From JADMIH01 sp035274425 (GTDB lineage: Bacteria > Chloroflexota > Chloroflexia > QHBQ01 > JADMIH01): 64,000 bases of DNA. Both the position numbers and the translations under genes were made by a program. Below, piece by piece: positions 24,609 through 32,448 of the stretch (within the stretch, counting starts at the first letter, position 1; each line of letters begins with the position of its first letter). The stretch lies in the NCBI GenBank assembly GCA_035274425.1, contig DATEOC010000016.1, forward strand, positions 8,290 to 72,289, read 5' to 3'. The notes below the pieces were generated by a model. That model was not told where the DNA came from. It ran no database searches and saw only the letters and a list, made by a program, of their open reading frames with translations.

Positions 24609-25307
24609 CTAGGAACGCCTGGAGGCCTGGCGAAACGCTATCAGAAAAAGTCCGGCGAGCATGACGGCGAGACCTGCCCAGCCCGCAGGCGTGGCGGCTT
24701 TGGGAGTGAGACTAGCAGGCTGAGTCAGGGAAATGTGTGTGTCAGAGGTTTCGCCCTGCATCGAACTGCCCATTGCTTGCGCAGTTTGGGGACTCTCTTT
24801 GCCGAAGATGAGGGTCGCCATGAGTAGGATAGCGCCCACAGTGATGGCGCTGTCAGCGACGTTGAAGACCGGGAAGGTGTAGTTAACATTGTTGATGGAG
24901 ATGCGGGGACCGTAAACATCTATGAAGTCAACGACGTAGCCCAGGCGCAGCCGGTCAACCATATTGCCCAATGCACCGCCGACAACCAATCCTAGTGCCA
25001 CCATGCTGAGAGGGTTGGTACTCACTTTAGAGGCTGAGATGACGATTGCCACGACGATGAGAATAGCGGCGACGCTCAATAGGGCGGACCACCCCTTGAA
25101 GAAGCCGAAGGCCGCACCCGTATTCTCGGTGTATCTCAGCCTGGCAAAGCCGGAGATTATAGAAATAGCCGGCTTTTCAGCTACGTTAGCGACCACCCAG
25201 AGCTTGGTAAGCTGGTCAAGCGCAAGGGCGAGAATGGCGGCAACCAACAAGATTGCGATTTTGGATTTTGGATTTTGGATTTTGGATTTTGGATTTGTTT
25301 GCTTCAT
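24609..25307 (-). CDS. lspA: Lipoprotein signal peptidase (signal peptidase II)
   Basis: The 232-residue protein has the four LspA helices and active-site motifs: LDQLTKLWVV, RYTENTGAAFGFFKG, GALGNMVDRLRLGYVVDFIDVY with the first catalytic Asp region, and FPVFNVADSAITVGAI with the second. LspA cleaves the signal peptide of prolipoproteins at the membrane. Two oddities: residues 5-17 (NPKSKIQNPKSKI) are translated GATTTTG heptamer repeat, and a C-terminal extension of about 70 residues ends in a fifth hydrophobic segment (GWAGLAVMLAGLFLIAF) and an RRS tail. Typical LspA is about 160 residues. It precedes rluD by 13 bases. Confidence 0.93.
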   Translation of the reverse strand: MKQTNPKSKIQNPKSKIAILLVAAILALALDQLTKLWVVANVAEKPAISIISGFARLRYTENTGAAFGFFKGWSALLSVAAILIVVAIVISASKVSTNPLSMVALGLVVGGALGNMVDRLRLGYVVDFIDVYGPRISINNVNYTFPVFNVADSAITVGAILLMATLIFGKESPQTAQAMGSSMQGETSDTHISLTQPASLTPKAATPAGWAGLAVMLAGLFLIAFRQASRRS

Positions 25308-25396
25308 TTCTCAATCAAGGGGATGGAATTGTCTGATTACAAAGGAAGATAGCTCCTATATACTTTCGGAAATCCAAAATCCAAAATCCAAAATCG
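25257..25396. repeat. Inverted pair of GATTTTG heptamers at the lspA start
   Basis: Six tandem GATTTTG units at 25257-25298 lie inside the 5' end of lspA. Their reverse complement (ATCCAAA units, 25369-25396) ends at the stop of the DksA/TraR gene. About 70 bases, including the lspA start and its ribosome site, lie between the arms. Confidence 0.9.
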
Positions 25397-25789
25397 TCAC
25401 AGTCTGCCGTTGTCGGAGAGGCGCTGGCAGTCCATGCAGAGGGTGGAAGAGGGGTGGACTTCCAGGCGGGCGGGGTTGATGGGCTTGCCGCAGTTGGCAC
25501 AGGTGCCATACGTACCCGCGTCCATACGGGCAAGAGCTTCATTTACCTGGTTCAGCTGGCGCTCGCTGCTGCGTTGGAGGCCAAGCATCGTTTCCTGCTC
25601 GGAGGTCTCGTTGGCGTCGTCGGCCATATGGTTGCTGACGCCGCCGCGCTCCGGCACGAGGTCGTCTCCGCTCTCCGCGACCTCCCGCTCCTTGACGTCA
25701 ATATCGTGCTCCAGGTGCGCCCGGAGGTCAAGTAGTTGCTTGCGGAGGTCTTCGAGGTCAAGTTGAACGGCAGCTTCATTGTCGGACAT
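25397..25789 (-). CDS. DksA/TraR-type zinc-finger protein
   Basis: The ATG at 25789 has GAGGAG eight bases upstream; an ATG further upstream at 25810 is less likely. The 130-residue protein is a long coiled-coil (LEDLRKQLLDLRAHLEHDID...) followed by YGTCANCGKPINPARLEVHPSSTLCMDCQ, the four-cysteine DksA/TraR zinc finger. DksA-type proteins enter the secondary channel of RNA polymerase and modulate initiation with ppGpp; other members (YteA, YocK) occur in Gram-positives with unclear roles. It lies directly upstream of lspA and rluD on the same strand, as it does in many Firmicutes (yteA-like, lspA). Confidence 0.85.
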   Translation of the reverse strand: MSDNEAAVQLDLEDLRKQLLDLRAHLEHDIDVKEREVAESGDDLVPERGGVSNHMADDANETSEQETMLGLQRSSERQLNQVNEALARMDAGTYGTCANCGKPINPARLEVHPSSTLCMDCQRLSDNGRL

Positions 25790-25922
25790 AATTGTCTCCT
25801 CATATTGCATGGTGCGTATTGCGCAAAGAGTGAGTAGGGTGCCATCGCTGCTATAAGATAAGAGGTCTTACCGCAGCAATTATGCAGCATGAACTACGCA
25901 ATACCAGACGATTATAACACAC

Positions 25923-27617
25923 CTACCTGCATGGCAGGATGTCGCGGCCCAAGAGACTGAGGAGCACTTCGTAAGGTGTGCCCATATTTTCGGGGTGCAA
26001 CTCGAAGCGAGCACGCTCAAAATACTGCACCAGGTAGGTGTGACCGTCCACCACGCTCTGCTCTATGACCGGCTCGGAGAGGGGGAAGCCGAATTGCGGT
26101 AGCCCGCCGTATTCCTGCCAGTACTCGAGGAAAGTCGCTCCCAGGGTGTGTTGCACCTGGGGGAAGTAGACGGTGTTGATGCCGGGCACCGGGTCCTGTA
26201 CAGGCGGGAACACCCTGCCACGTATCGCCTGCACTCCCAGCAACCCAAGCTGCACGTCGTAGGGAGGCTGGTTCGCGGGGTGGTACTCGAAGCGGTTGCG
26301 CTCGAAATATTGCACTTTGTACGGCTTGCCATCTGTGGGGCTGGTCTCGGTGAACTCCTCGGTGAGAGGATAGCCATAGACGGGGAGGCCGCCGTGTTCC
26401 CGCCAGTAGCGCAGGAAGCCCCCACTCAGGCTGTGCTTCGTTTGCGGGAAGTAGACTTTGGTATTGGTGGAGGTGAATGCCTTTACTGGGCGGCAGGCGG
26501 CGGACGAGCGGGCGCTGATAACGCTCCAAATCTGAGGGTCCTCCTGCCCAAGCCGCCAGATGCCGAAGCCCGCCATCTTCTTGTCTTCTACGAGGTCCAT
26601 CTTGGCCTCGAAGCTGCGGCGGTCCTCGTACCAGACCTCACGCGGCTTGCCGTCGCGCGTGTAGAGCGCCCAGGGTGCGTGCGATGCCTCATCGTAGCCG
26701 CTCTGCGCGCCTGGAGCGGTAGCCAGAGCGTTGGCCTCGAGGAAGGTGCGGCTCTCCGCCTTGCCATCGACGGTGCCCTCCTCCGTGAGTGCCCAATCAT
26801 AGCCGTACACTCCCACGCCCCAGATCAACTTCGTGGCCGGTATTTTGGTGAGGGCGTAGGCGGCGGTGTCGCGCAGTTTGCCGATGGGTGCTACCGGGCC
26901 GGGGTCGCTCGTTGACCAGTGGTAGTCATACGCCATGATTAGCACGTAGTCGGTTGATTTCGCGAGGGCAGCGTAATCGTATGGACCTGACCAACCGGTT
27001 GTAGTCTCTTTCGTCTTCGCGGCTACGGCTATAGCCACCAGCTTCCCCTTAGTGTGAAGGCGATCATACAGCAGCTTCATGAAGTCGGATAGCAACCCCC
27101 GGTCAGAAGCGTTCACTGCCTCGAAATCGATGGTGATGCCGTCGTAGCGATTGTTCATGACGATAGTGTCTATCTGGTCCACAACCGCTAACTGTTTCGC
27201 GGTATCGGTCATCACTGTGGAGAAGTCGTTATATGTGGCGTCATTCTTGAGCATAGGGAGATTCTTGACCTTCGCCTCACGCAAAAGGGAAGATACGCGA
27301 GCATCATCCCTGCCCGTTACCTGCCCATCCTTATTCAGGTAGTAGAGCCAGGGGGAGAGGTGGGTCAGGTTCTTCACGTTCCCCTGGAGGGAAGTCCACG
27401 AATTGCCGCTGTAAGTAACGTAGAAAGCCCAGCGCACCCCGGATGTCTGAGGCGCAGTTGGCGCGGCGGCTACCTGTAGGGGCACGGAGCGTAGAGACGC
27501 ACGCCGTGCCCCTACACTACTCCCAAGCCCCAACAGGAGGGCCAGTAAAACAAGCGAAAATGCAATCTTTGTAACACGAGGGTGCATAAGCTCTCTCATT
27601 CTATATAGCCTTGCCAT
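25923..27617 (-). CDS. Secreted GH18-type glycosidase with LGFP-like repeats
   Basis: The 564-residue protein has a signal peptide (FSLVLLALLLGLGSSVGA); the first ATG lacks a ribosome site, so ATGs at 27599 or 27587 are possible starts. Residues about 60-345 form a GH18 barrel of the spore-germination/YaaH-like type with catalytic RYDGITIDFEAVNASD (DGxxxDxE) and YDYHWSTSDPGPVAPI. Such enzymes cleave chitin- or peptidoglycan-type glycans. Two repeats of about 75 residues follow (FLRYWREHGGLPVYGYPL...VQYFERNRFEYHP and FLEYWQEYGGLPQFGFPL...), like those in the hydrolase at 5517-7094. Residues about 34-48 derive from a GTAGGGGC palindromic repeat in the gene. Confidence 0.85.
   Translation of the reverse strand: MARLYRMRELMHPRVTKIAFSLVLLALLLGLGSSVGARRASLRSVPLQVAAAPTAPQTSGVRWAFYVTYSGNSWTSLQGNVKNLTHLSPWLYYLNKDGQVTGRDDARVSSLLREAKVKNLPMLKNDATYNDFSTVMTDTAKQLAVVDQIDTIVMNNRYDGITIDFEAVNASDRGLLSDFMKLLYDRLHTKGKLVAIAVAAKTKETTTGWSGPYDYAALAKSTDYVLIMAYDYHWSTSDPGPVAPIGKLRDTAAYALTKIPATKLIWGVGVYGYDWALTEEGTVDGKAESRTFLEANALATAPGAQSGYDEASHAPWALYTRDGKPREVWYEDRRSFEAKMDLVEDKKMAGFGIWRLGQEDPQIWSVISARSSAACRPVKAFTSTNTKVYFPQTKHSLSGGFLRYWREHGGLPVYGYPLTEEFTETSPTDGKPYKVQYFERNRFEYHPANQPPYDVQLGLLGVQAIRGRVFPPVQDPVPGINTVYFPQVQHTLGATFLEYWQEYGGLPQFGFPLSEPVIEQSVVDGHTYLVQYFERARFELHPENMGTPYEVLLSLLGRDILPCR
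27475..27517. repeat. GTAGGGGCACGG palindromic repeat inside the GH18 gene
   Basis: TGTAGGGGCACGG and CCGTGCCCCTACA flank a short centre, in frame just after the signal peptide. Related palindromes at 31399-31429, 39081-39112 and 51813-51842 are intergenic. Confidence 0.8.
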
Positions 27618-28128
27618 AATTCTAGATTATAGAGGCGCGGCGCCGTACAGTCAACGGGTGTGGATAGTTCCCGCATGGTAGCCACAAAATTGCAATATAA
27701 CTGCACTTCTTTACCCGTCATTACTTCTTTGCCTGTCATTCCGAACGAAGTGAGGAATCTCCAAGCTTGTCAGGTGGATAGAGTTTCAGATTCTTCGCTC
27801 CGCTCAGAATGACAGGTGGAAAGGTGCTGCTCTATGTGTCATGTGTTGTCACTACTTTCGCATCACTCCTCATAGTTCCTGGCGGTTCTAATAGGAGTAA
27901 CGCACAACTAGCTTCCTGGTCGCAGTAGCGAGGCCTTACTACATCTTAAGTCCTATCTTTGCTCAAAATAGAGGTGAATAAGTTTCTAACCACTTGACAC
28001 CTACCTGTGGAACATGATATAAGTTAGCTAGGCTAACTATTCGTCCAGCTAACTTATAGCTCTTCTATGTATCGAGGACGTAAAGACGGTAGGATATGCG
28101 GATGATAGCACCGAAAGGGATTGTATAA
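27618..28128. repeat. Gene-free region with TGTCATTCCGAACGAAG palindromic element
   Basis: Between the GH18 gene and marR. At 27732-27762 (CCTGTCATTCCGAACGAAG...) and 27784-27816 an inverted repeat of the same family as 7391-7475 is present, with a 21-base centre. The 3' half of this gap holds the marR promoter and operator. Confidence 0.75.
27994..28038 (+). promoter_or_regulatory. marR promoter with overlapping palindromic operator
   Basis: TTGACA at 27994-27999 and TATAAG (28018-28023; or TGATAT three bases earlier) form a promoter. Directly overlapping the start point is a perfect 7-3-7 palindrome AGTTAGC-TAG-GCTAACT (28022-28038), with a further half-site AGCTAACT at 28047-28054. This is the expected size and place for a MarR dimer that represses its own operon with the drug-efflux gene. 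Confidence 0.6.
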
Positions 28129-28737
28129 ATGACACAAACTGTGAACAGAGCAGGTTCAAGCAAGATAGAGGACGTGGTAGAGGAACCCACAGTGCAAACT
28201 CCTGTGAGCGTCGAGGAGGCCGTGACGCAGGTCATCGCGACCATGCCGCGAATGTTCAGGACTATCAAGCATCAAATCAGAAGCGCGGAAGCGGGGGGAC
28301 CTTCGCAGGAGGTAGGCGATACTCAGACCTGGGTGTTGCACGCCCTGGCGACGGGCACGCAGCTAACGAGTGAGCTTGCTAAGCGCTTCAACGTCACGAC
28401 GCCGACGATAACGCGTATGGTGGACGGCCTCGTTGACAAGGGCTATATCAAGAGGCGACCCGACAGCGAAGACCGCAGGCGTATTTACCTTGAGTTGACC
28501 GATGCCGGGTGGGAAGCGACGCGCAACATAAATGAGTTGTTCCGCTCAAGTGTGGCCCGATTCCTCAGCCCCCTATCGGAGAGGCAGCTCGCGGACATTG
28601 TTGTAGCGTGCAGGCACCTGCAAACTCTCCTGCCGAACGACGGCTACGATTACAGCGGGTTATGTCCGCCCCGGCCAGCGGGAAGCAATATAGAAACGGA
28701 ACAGGAAGATACCATAACAAATACGAAGGAGAATTAG
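28129..28737 (+). CDS. MarR family transcriptional regulator
   Basis: The 202-residue protein has a winged-helix MarR domain at about residues 55-165: VLHALATGTQLTSELAKRFNVTTPTITRMVDGLVDKGYIKRRPDSEDRRRIYLELTDAG. Its wing (RRPDSEDRRR) and recognition helix match the family. MarR proteins repress efflux or stress genes and release DNA when a phenolic or drug ligand binds. It lies three bases upstream of a DHA2 drug exporter, so regulating that pump is the natural reading. The N- and C-terminal tails are longer than usual. A palindrome at 28022-28038 is the likely operator. Confidence 0.92.
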   Translation: MTQTVNRAGSSKIEDVVEEPTVQTPVSVEEAVTQVIATMPRMFRTIKHQIRSAEAGGPSQEVGDTQTWVLHALATGTQLTSELAKRFNVTTPTITRMVDGLVDKGYIKRRPDSEDRRRIYLELTDAGWEATRNINELFRSSVARFLSPLSERQLADIVVACRHLQTLLPNDGYDYSGLCPPRPAGSNIETEQEDTITNTKEN

Positions 28738-28740
28738 AGA

Positions 28741-30621
28741 ATGGAAGGCGGAGTTTCAGTCGTTTCGGCCCCAGAGGAGCGCGGCAGCAAGAATGGCACG
28801 CCCTGGGCCTCGAACGACACACCAAAAATAGAGACGCGCACACTCCTGGCAGTCATGGGGAGCGTGCTGCTCGGCATGTTGCTGGCAGCGCTCGACCAGA
28901 CGGTAGTCGGCCCGGCGATGCCCAAGATCATCGGAGACCTGGGCGGCTTCAACCAGTACGCCTGGGTCTTCACAAGCTACCTGCTCACTTCGACGATTAC
29001 GGTGCCCATATTCGGTAAACTCTCCGATATGTATGGGCGCAAGTGGTTCTACGTGGGCGGCATCGTAGTCTTCCTGGTAGGCTCTATGCTATCAGGCATG
29101 AGCGGGGATATAACGCAGCTTATCATCTTCAGGGGCATCCAGGGCTTTGGAGCCGGTATCATCTTCGCGAGCGCCTTCGCTATCGTAGCCGACCTGATAC
29201 CCCCGGCGAACCGGGGCAAATGGCAGGGCGCGTTCGGCGCGGTGTGGGGCCTCTCCTCGGTAATCGGGCCAAGCCTGGGCGGTTTCCTAACGGATAGCAT
29301 CAACTGGCGCTGGGTCTTCTACGTCAACCTGCCCGTTGGCATCATAGCGCTGGCCGTAATCATCGCGCTCTACCCCAAAGAGACGCCCCACCCGCACAAC
29401 AAGATAATAGACTGGCTCGGAGCAGGTCTGCTCGTGATGGCTATCACGCCTCTGCTGCTGGCGCTCTCCCTGGGCGGCACACCCGATTGGGCATGGAGCT
29501 CGGCCCCAATTATAAGCATGTTTGTCGTGGCGGTCATTGGCACGGTGGCCTTCATCGTGGCAGAGGCAATGGCGAAAGAGCCTATTATCCCCCTTGATCT
29601 CTTCAAGAATCGCATCTTCACCCTATCCATACTGACTGTATTCACGACGGGCGTGGGCCTCTTCGGAGCGACCCTGTACATACCCCTCTTTATCCAGGCT
29701 ATCCAGGGTGGGAGCGCTACCGAAAGCGGAAATAGCCTCACCCCCATGATGATCTCAGTAGTCATCGCGAGCGTCCTTTCCGGGCAGATCATCTCGCGCA
29801 CGGGTAAGTACCGCATCATAGGCATCGTGGGTATGGCGTTCGTTACGGTAGGGATGGTACTGCTCTACACGATGGGCATGGACACCCAGCGCCTGGTGAC
29901 GATAAGCTACATGGTGCTGCTCGGCCTGGGTATGGGTATCACGTTCCCGCTCTACACGCTGGTGGTGCAGAACGCCTTCCCGATGAATAAGGTAGGGGTG
30001 GTCACTTCGGCGCTCCAGTTCTTCCGCTCAATAGGGGGCACGGTGGGAGTGGCGGTGCTGGGTGGCATAGTCAACTCGACGTTCCACGAGAAGTTCCCTG
30101 CGGAGTTCGCGGCGAAGTACGAGGCGCTCAAGGCTACAGTGCCTTTGGGGCAAGGGGAAGGTATGCCTCCCGCCGAAGCCATGATGCATGGCTTGAGCAA
30201 TCTCAACCCGCAACTGCTGACGAGCACCCAGGGCGTTGCTGCCGTAAAGGCTGGGTTGGTGGGCAATGGAGTACCTCAGAACTTCGTAGACACGCTGTTC
30301 AATGTCATTACGGACGCGATGAAGTCTCCTCTCTTCGCGGGCATACAGATAGCGTTCCTGATTGGGGCGGTCCTCTTCGCGGTCGGCCTGGTAACTACCA
30401 GCTTCCTCCCAGAGATACCTCTACGTGCGACTAACGACCACAGTAGACTAGCTACGCCCCAGGGCGCGACCAATGGCAAAGCTGCCCCTGGATTCGGCTG
30501 GAGCTCCGGCGACAAGGTAGCTGCTGAGGCCACGAAGGCAGGCAAGGAAATGGCGGCGGGAGGTATGCCAGGAGGCACTGTGCTCCCCGCCCGCGACGAA
30601 CCGACTCTCGTCGGTAAGTGA
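28741..30621 (+). CDS. DHA2 family MFS multidrug exporter (EmrB/QacA-like)
   Basis: The 626-residue protein has 14 predicted membrane helices. Family motifs are LDQTVVGPAMPKI in helix 1, GKLSDMYGRKWFYVGG (loop 2-3) and WRWVFYVNLPVGIIAL (helix 6), typical of EmrB/QacA proton-coupled drug exporters. The C-terminal cytoplasmic tail of about 60 residues is Gly/Ala-rich. It is co-transcribed with marR, three bases upstream, and followed by a hairpin at 30645-30679. Substrates are unknown. Confidence 0.92.
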   Translation: MEGGVSVVSAPEERGSKNGTPWASNDTPKIETRTLLAVMGSVLLGMLLAALDQTVVGPAMPKIIGDLGGFNQYAWVFTSYLLTSTITVPIFGKLSDMYGRKWFYVGGIVVFLVGSMLSGMSGDITQLIIFRGIQGFGAGIIFASAFAIVADLIPPANRGKWQGAFGAVWGLSSVIGPSLGGFLTDSINWRWVFYVNLPVGIIALAVIIALYPKETPHPHNKIIDWLGAGLLVMAITPLLLALSLGGTPDWAWSSAPIISMFVVAVIGTVAFIVAEAMAKEPIIPLDLFKNRIFTLSILTVFTTGVGLFGATLYIPLFIQAIQGGSATESGNSLTPMMISVVIASVLSGQIISRTGKYRIIGIVGMAFVTVGMVLLYTMGMDTQRLVTISYMVLLGLGMGITFPLYTLVVQNAFPMNKVGVVTSALQFFRSIGGTVGVAVLGGIVNSTFHEKFPAEFAAKYEALKATVPLGQGEGMPPAEAMMHGLSNLNPQLLTSTQGVAAVKAGLVGNGVPQNFVDTLFNVITDAMKSPLFAGIQIAFLIGAVLFAVGLVTTSFLPEIPLRATNDHSRLATPQGATNGKAAPGFGWSSGDKVAAEATKAGKEMAAGGMPGGTVLPARDEPTLVGK

Positions 30622-30644
30622 CAACGCTAAATTCTGTAAATGTG

Positions 30645-30679
30645 CGTTCAGAGGCTTGCCGGTGGCAAGCCTCTGAACG
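30645..30679 (+). terminator. Hairpin after the efflux gene
   Basis: A perfect stem of about 16 base pairs (CAGAGGCTTGCC with its complement) around GGT. It lacks a clear U run, so it may terminate poorly or only protect the mRNA end. Confidence 0.6.
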
Positions 30680-30788
30680 TAACATGTCGCCTGCTTGTAA
30701 ATGCTATAATTGAAGTAAGCAACTTGCATCCACGCATGCTTGGATTTTCTGAATTAGCATAAGGGTGAGCTTCAGGTGGGGGAAAATC

Positions 30789-31019
30789 ATGAGAGAAAGA
30801 ATTGCTATACACCCAAATATCCACTTCGGAAAGCCTTGTGTGGCAGGCACTCGGATTCCGATTCAAAACGTGCTAGAACTGGTGGAAGAAGGCTTACCCT
30901 TCTCAGAGATCATCCAGAACTACTACCCTGACCTTGAAGAAGAGGATATAAAGGCGTGCATTCGATACGCTATTGATGTGATTGCAGTTGAAGACATACA
31001 CATAGCACCGACGCTCTAA
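30789..31019 (+). CDS. DUF433 antitoxin-like protein
   Basis: The 76-residue protein (ATG at 30789; the frame is open from 30765) has the DUF433 pattern: IAIHPNIHFGKPCVAGTRIPI, VLELVEEGLPFSEIIQNYYPDL and EDIKACIRYAID. The family is a small helix-turn-helix domain often next to PIN-like DUF5615 toxins. Its stop overlaps the start of the next gene (TAATG), so the two are translated together. The antitoxin role is inferred from the pairing. TATAAT at 30705-30710 may be its promoter. Confidence 0.85.
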   Translation: MRERIAIHPNIHFGKPCVAGTRIPIQNVLELVEEGLPFSEIIQNYYPDLEEEDIKACIRYAIDVIAVEDIHIAPTL

Positions 31020-31378
31020 TGAAATTCTTGCTGGACCAAGATGTTTACGGTTCGACTGCGCGTTTTCTTCTTGGCCTCGGACATGATGTTGTCCCTGTGT
31101 CTCAGATTGGCTATTCAGAGGCAGAGGATATAGATTTACTTCTGCTTGCGCAACAGCAAGGGCGCATATTGGTAACCAGAGATAGGGATTATGGTGGACT
31201 TGTCTTTATAGGCAATATAGGTACAGGGGTTATCTATCTCCGTATACTGCCGTCGACCCAGGACGTAGTACATCAAGAGCTTCAGAGGGTTCTACAGTCT
31301 TATTCTGAGGAGGAGTTACAAGGAGCATTTGTTGTTGTCGAGCCTGGCCGACATAGGTTCAGAAAACTTCCAAGTTGA
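31019..31378 (+). CDS. DUF5615 PIN-like nuclease, probable toxin
   Basis: The 119-residue protein has the reduced PIN-like fold: MKFLLDQDVYGSTARFL with the first acidic residues, HDVVPVSQIGYSEAEDIDLLLLAQQ and RILVTRDRDYGGLVF with the third acidic cluster. These carboxylates could bind Mg for RNA cleavage. It is paired with DUF433 in a four-base overlap, the classic toxin-antitoxin layout. Toxicity has not been tested for this pair; a regulatory nuclease is the alternative. Confidence 0.85.
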   Translation: MKFLLDQDVYGSTARFLLGLGHDVVPVSQIGYSEAEDIDLLLLAQQQGRILVTRDRDYGGLVFIGNIGTGVIYLRILPSTQDVVHQELQRVLQSYSEEELQGAFVVVEPGRHRFRKLPS

Positions 31379-31398
31379 GGAGACAAGTGGCTCACATT

Positions 31399-31429
31399 TG
31401 TAGGGGCGTGCCGCCGGCACGCCCCTACA
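31399..31429. repeat. GTAGGGGCGTGCC palindrome
   Basis: A 31-base near-perfect palindrome (TGTAGGGGCGTGCC and GGCACGCCCCTACA). It lies between the DUF5615 gene and the convergent TPR gene and can act as a hairpin terminator. Confidence 0.8.
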
Positions 31430-31431
31430 AA

Positions 31432-32082
31432 TTATACCTCTACTGTGAAGCCGGGCTGACCTCGACAAGCATCGAAGTCGCCCAGGGCGCGAGCCACGGA
31501 CTTATAGGCAGGCTGTAGGATGATTGCTTCCTTCAGGTGGGAGGAGGCTAGGTCGCACTGTCCCAATGCGGCGTTGATACGCGCCAGGTTGAAATGCGCC
31601 TCTGCATACTGCGGCTTGATTGAGATGGCACGGCCAAAATCGACCATAGCTGAAACGTAGTCGCCCTGCTGGGCCAGCACCGCGCCACGGGTGTTGTATG
31701 GCTCCGGCTGGTTCGGGTTTAGCTCTATGCATCGTGAAAGGTCAGCGTAGGCGAGGTCCCATTCCCCCATCATCGCGTATACGTTGCCCCGGTTGTTGAG
31801 TATATCCGCGTCCTCACCCCTGATTGCGAGCGCCTGCATAAAGTCCTGTAGGGCGAGGGAATACTCTCCCGTGTTAGCGTACATGATGCCCCGGTTGTAG
31901 TAATAACCTGGGTTCTCCGGCTCAAGCTCGATAGCCTTGCTGAACGACACCATCGCCTGCTCTGCCATCCCCTGCGAAGCCTGAGCTATAGCCATAGTAT
32001 TGTACGTGTTCGCTTCCGAGCCGGGGCCAACTGCTTCATCCCCCTCTCCGACCAGCCCGCCTCGCTCTTCATCCTCATGCAT
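31432..32082 (-). CDS. TPR repeat protein
   Basis: From the ATG at 32082 (GGGTGG 7-12 bases upstream) the protein has 216 residues. The frame is open to 32166, but that part translates a CACAAAG-type repeat. About five tetratricopeptide repeats follow a short acidic tail, for example PENPGYYYNRGIMYANTGEYSLALQDFMQALAI and QPEPYNTRGAVLAQQGDYVSAMVDFGRAI. TPR proteins are protein-protein adaptors; no catalytic domain is attached and there is no signal peptide. No partner is apparent from the neighbours. Confidence 0.85.
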   Translation of the reverse strand: MHEDEERGGLVGEGDEAVGPGSEANTYNTMAIAQASQGMAEQAMVSFSKAIELEPENPGYYYNRGIMYANTGEYSLALQDFMQALAIRGEDADILNNRGNVYAMMGEWDLAYADLSRCIELNPNQPEPYNTRGAVLAQQGDYVSAMVDFGRAISIKPQYAEAHFNLARINAALGQCDLASSHLKEAIILQPAYKSVARALGDFDACRGQPGFTVEV

Positions 32083-32132
32083 ACGATTCCACCCTCCCCA
32101 GCACATTATAGCACCGGGAGTCGGTTGAGGTA

Positions 32133-32352
32133 TTAATCGCAAAGAACACAAAGAGACGAAGGCCACAAAGATTTATTGGGATTACCAATATCAGCCCTTC
32201 CTCTGCATCTCCGCGGTGAACAAAACCATCAATTCCTTTGTGTCCTTCGTGGCCTTCATCTCTTTGTGATTAATACATCCGTCGTCCGTCGTCCGTCGTC
32301 CGTCGTCCATCGTCTATCGTCTATCGTCTATCGTCTATCGTCTATCGTCTCT
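32133..32352. repeat. CACAAAG inverted repeat plus CCGTCGT/CTATCGT heptamers
   Basis: The left arm (about 32133-32174) and right arm (about 32232-32275) are related reverse complements of CACAAAG-type units, like the pair at 1410-1567. Directly next to it, 32279-32352 contains about four CCGTCGT and six CTATCGT heptamers in tandem. The gap between the divergent TPR and membrane-protein genes is otherwise empty. Confidence 0.85.
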
Positions 32353-32448
32353 GCCTACTGCCCGAAAGTCCCAGGCACGTTGCTACCATTTTGGCTATTG
32401 TTTCACACATAGGCCCGTGCTACGATACAGCATGGAGGATTATATTAT

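Noticed and set aside
32279..32352. Tandem repeats as a CRISPR array
   Set aside because: Units are 7 bases with no spacers; this is a simple tandem repeat, not a CRISPR.
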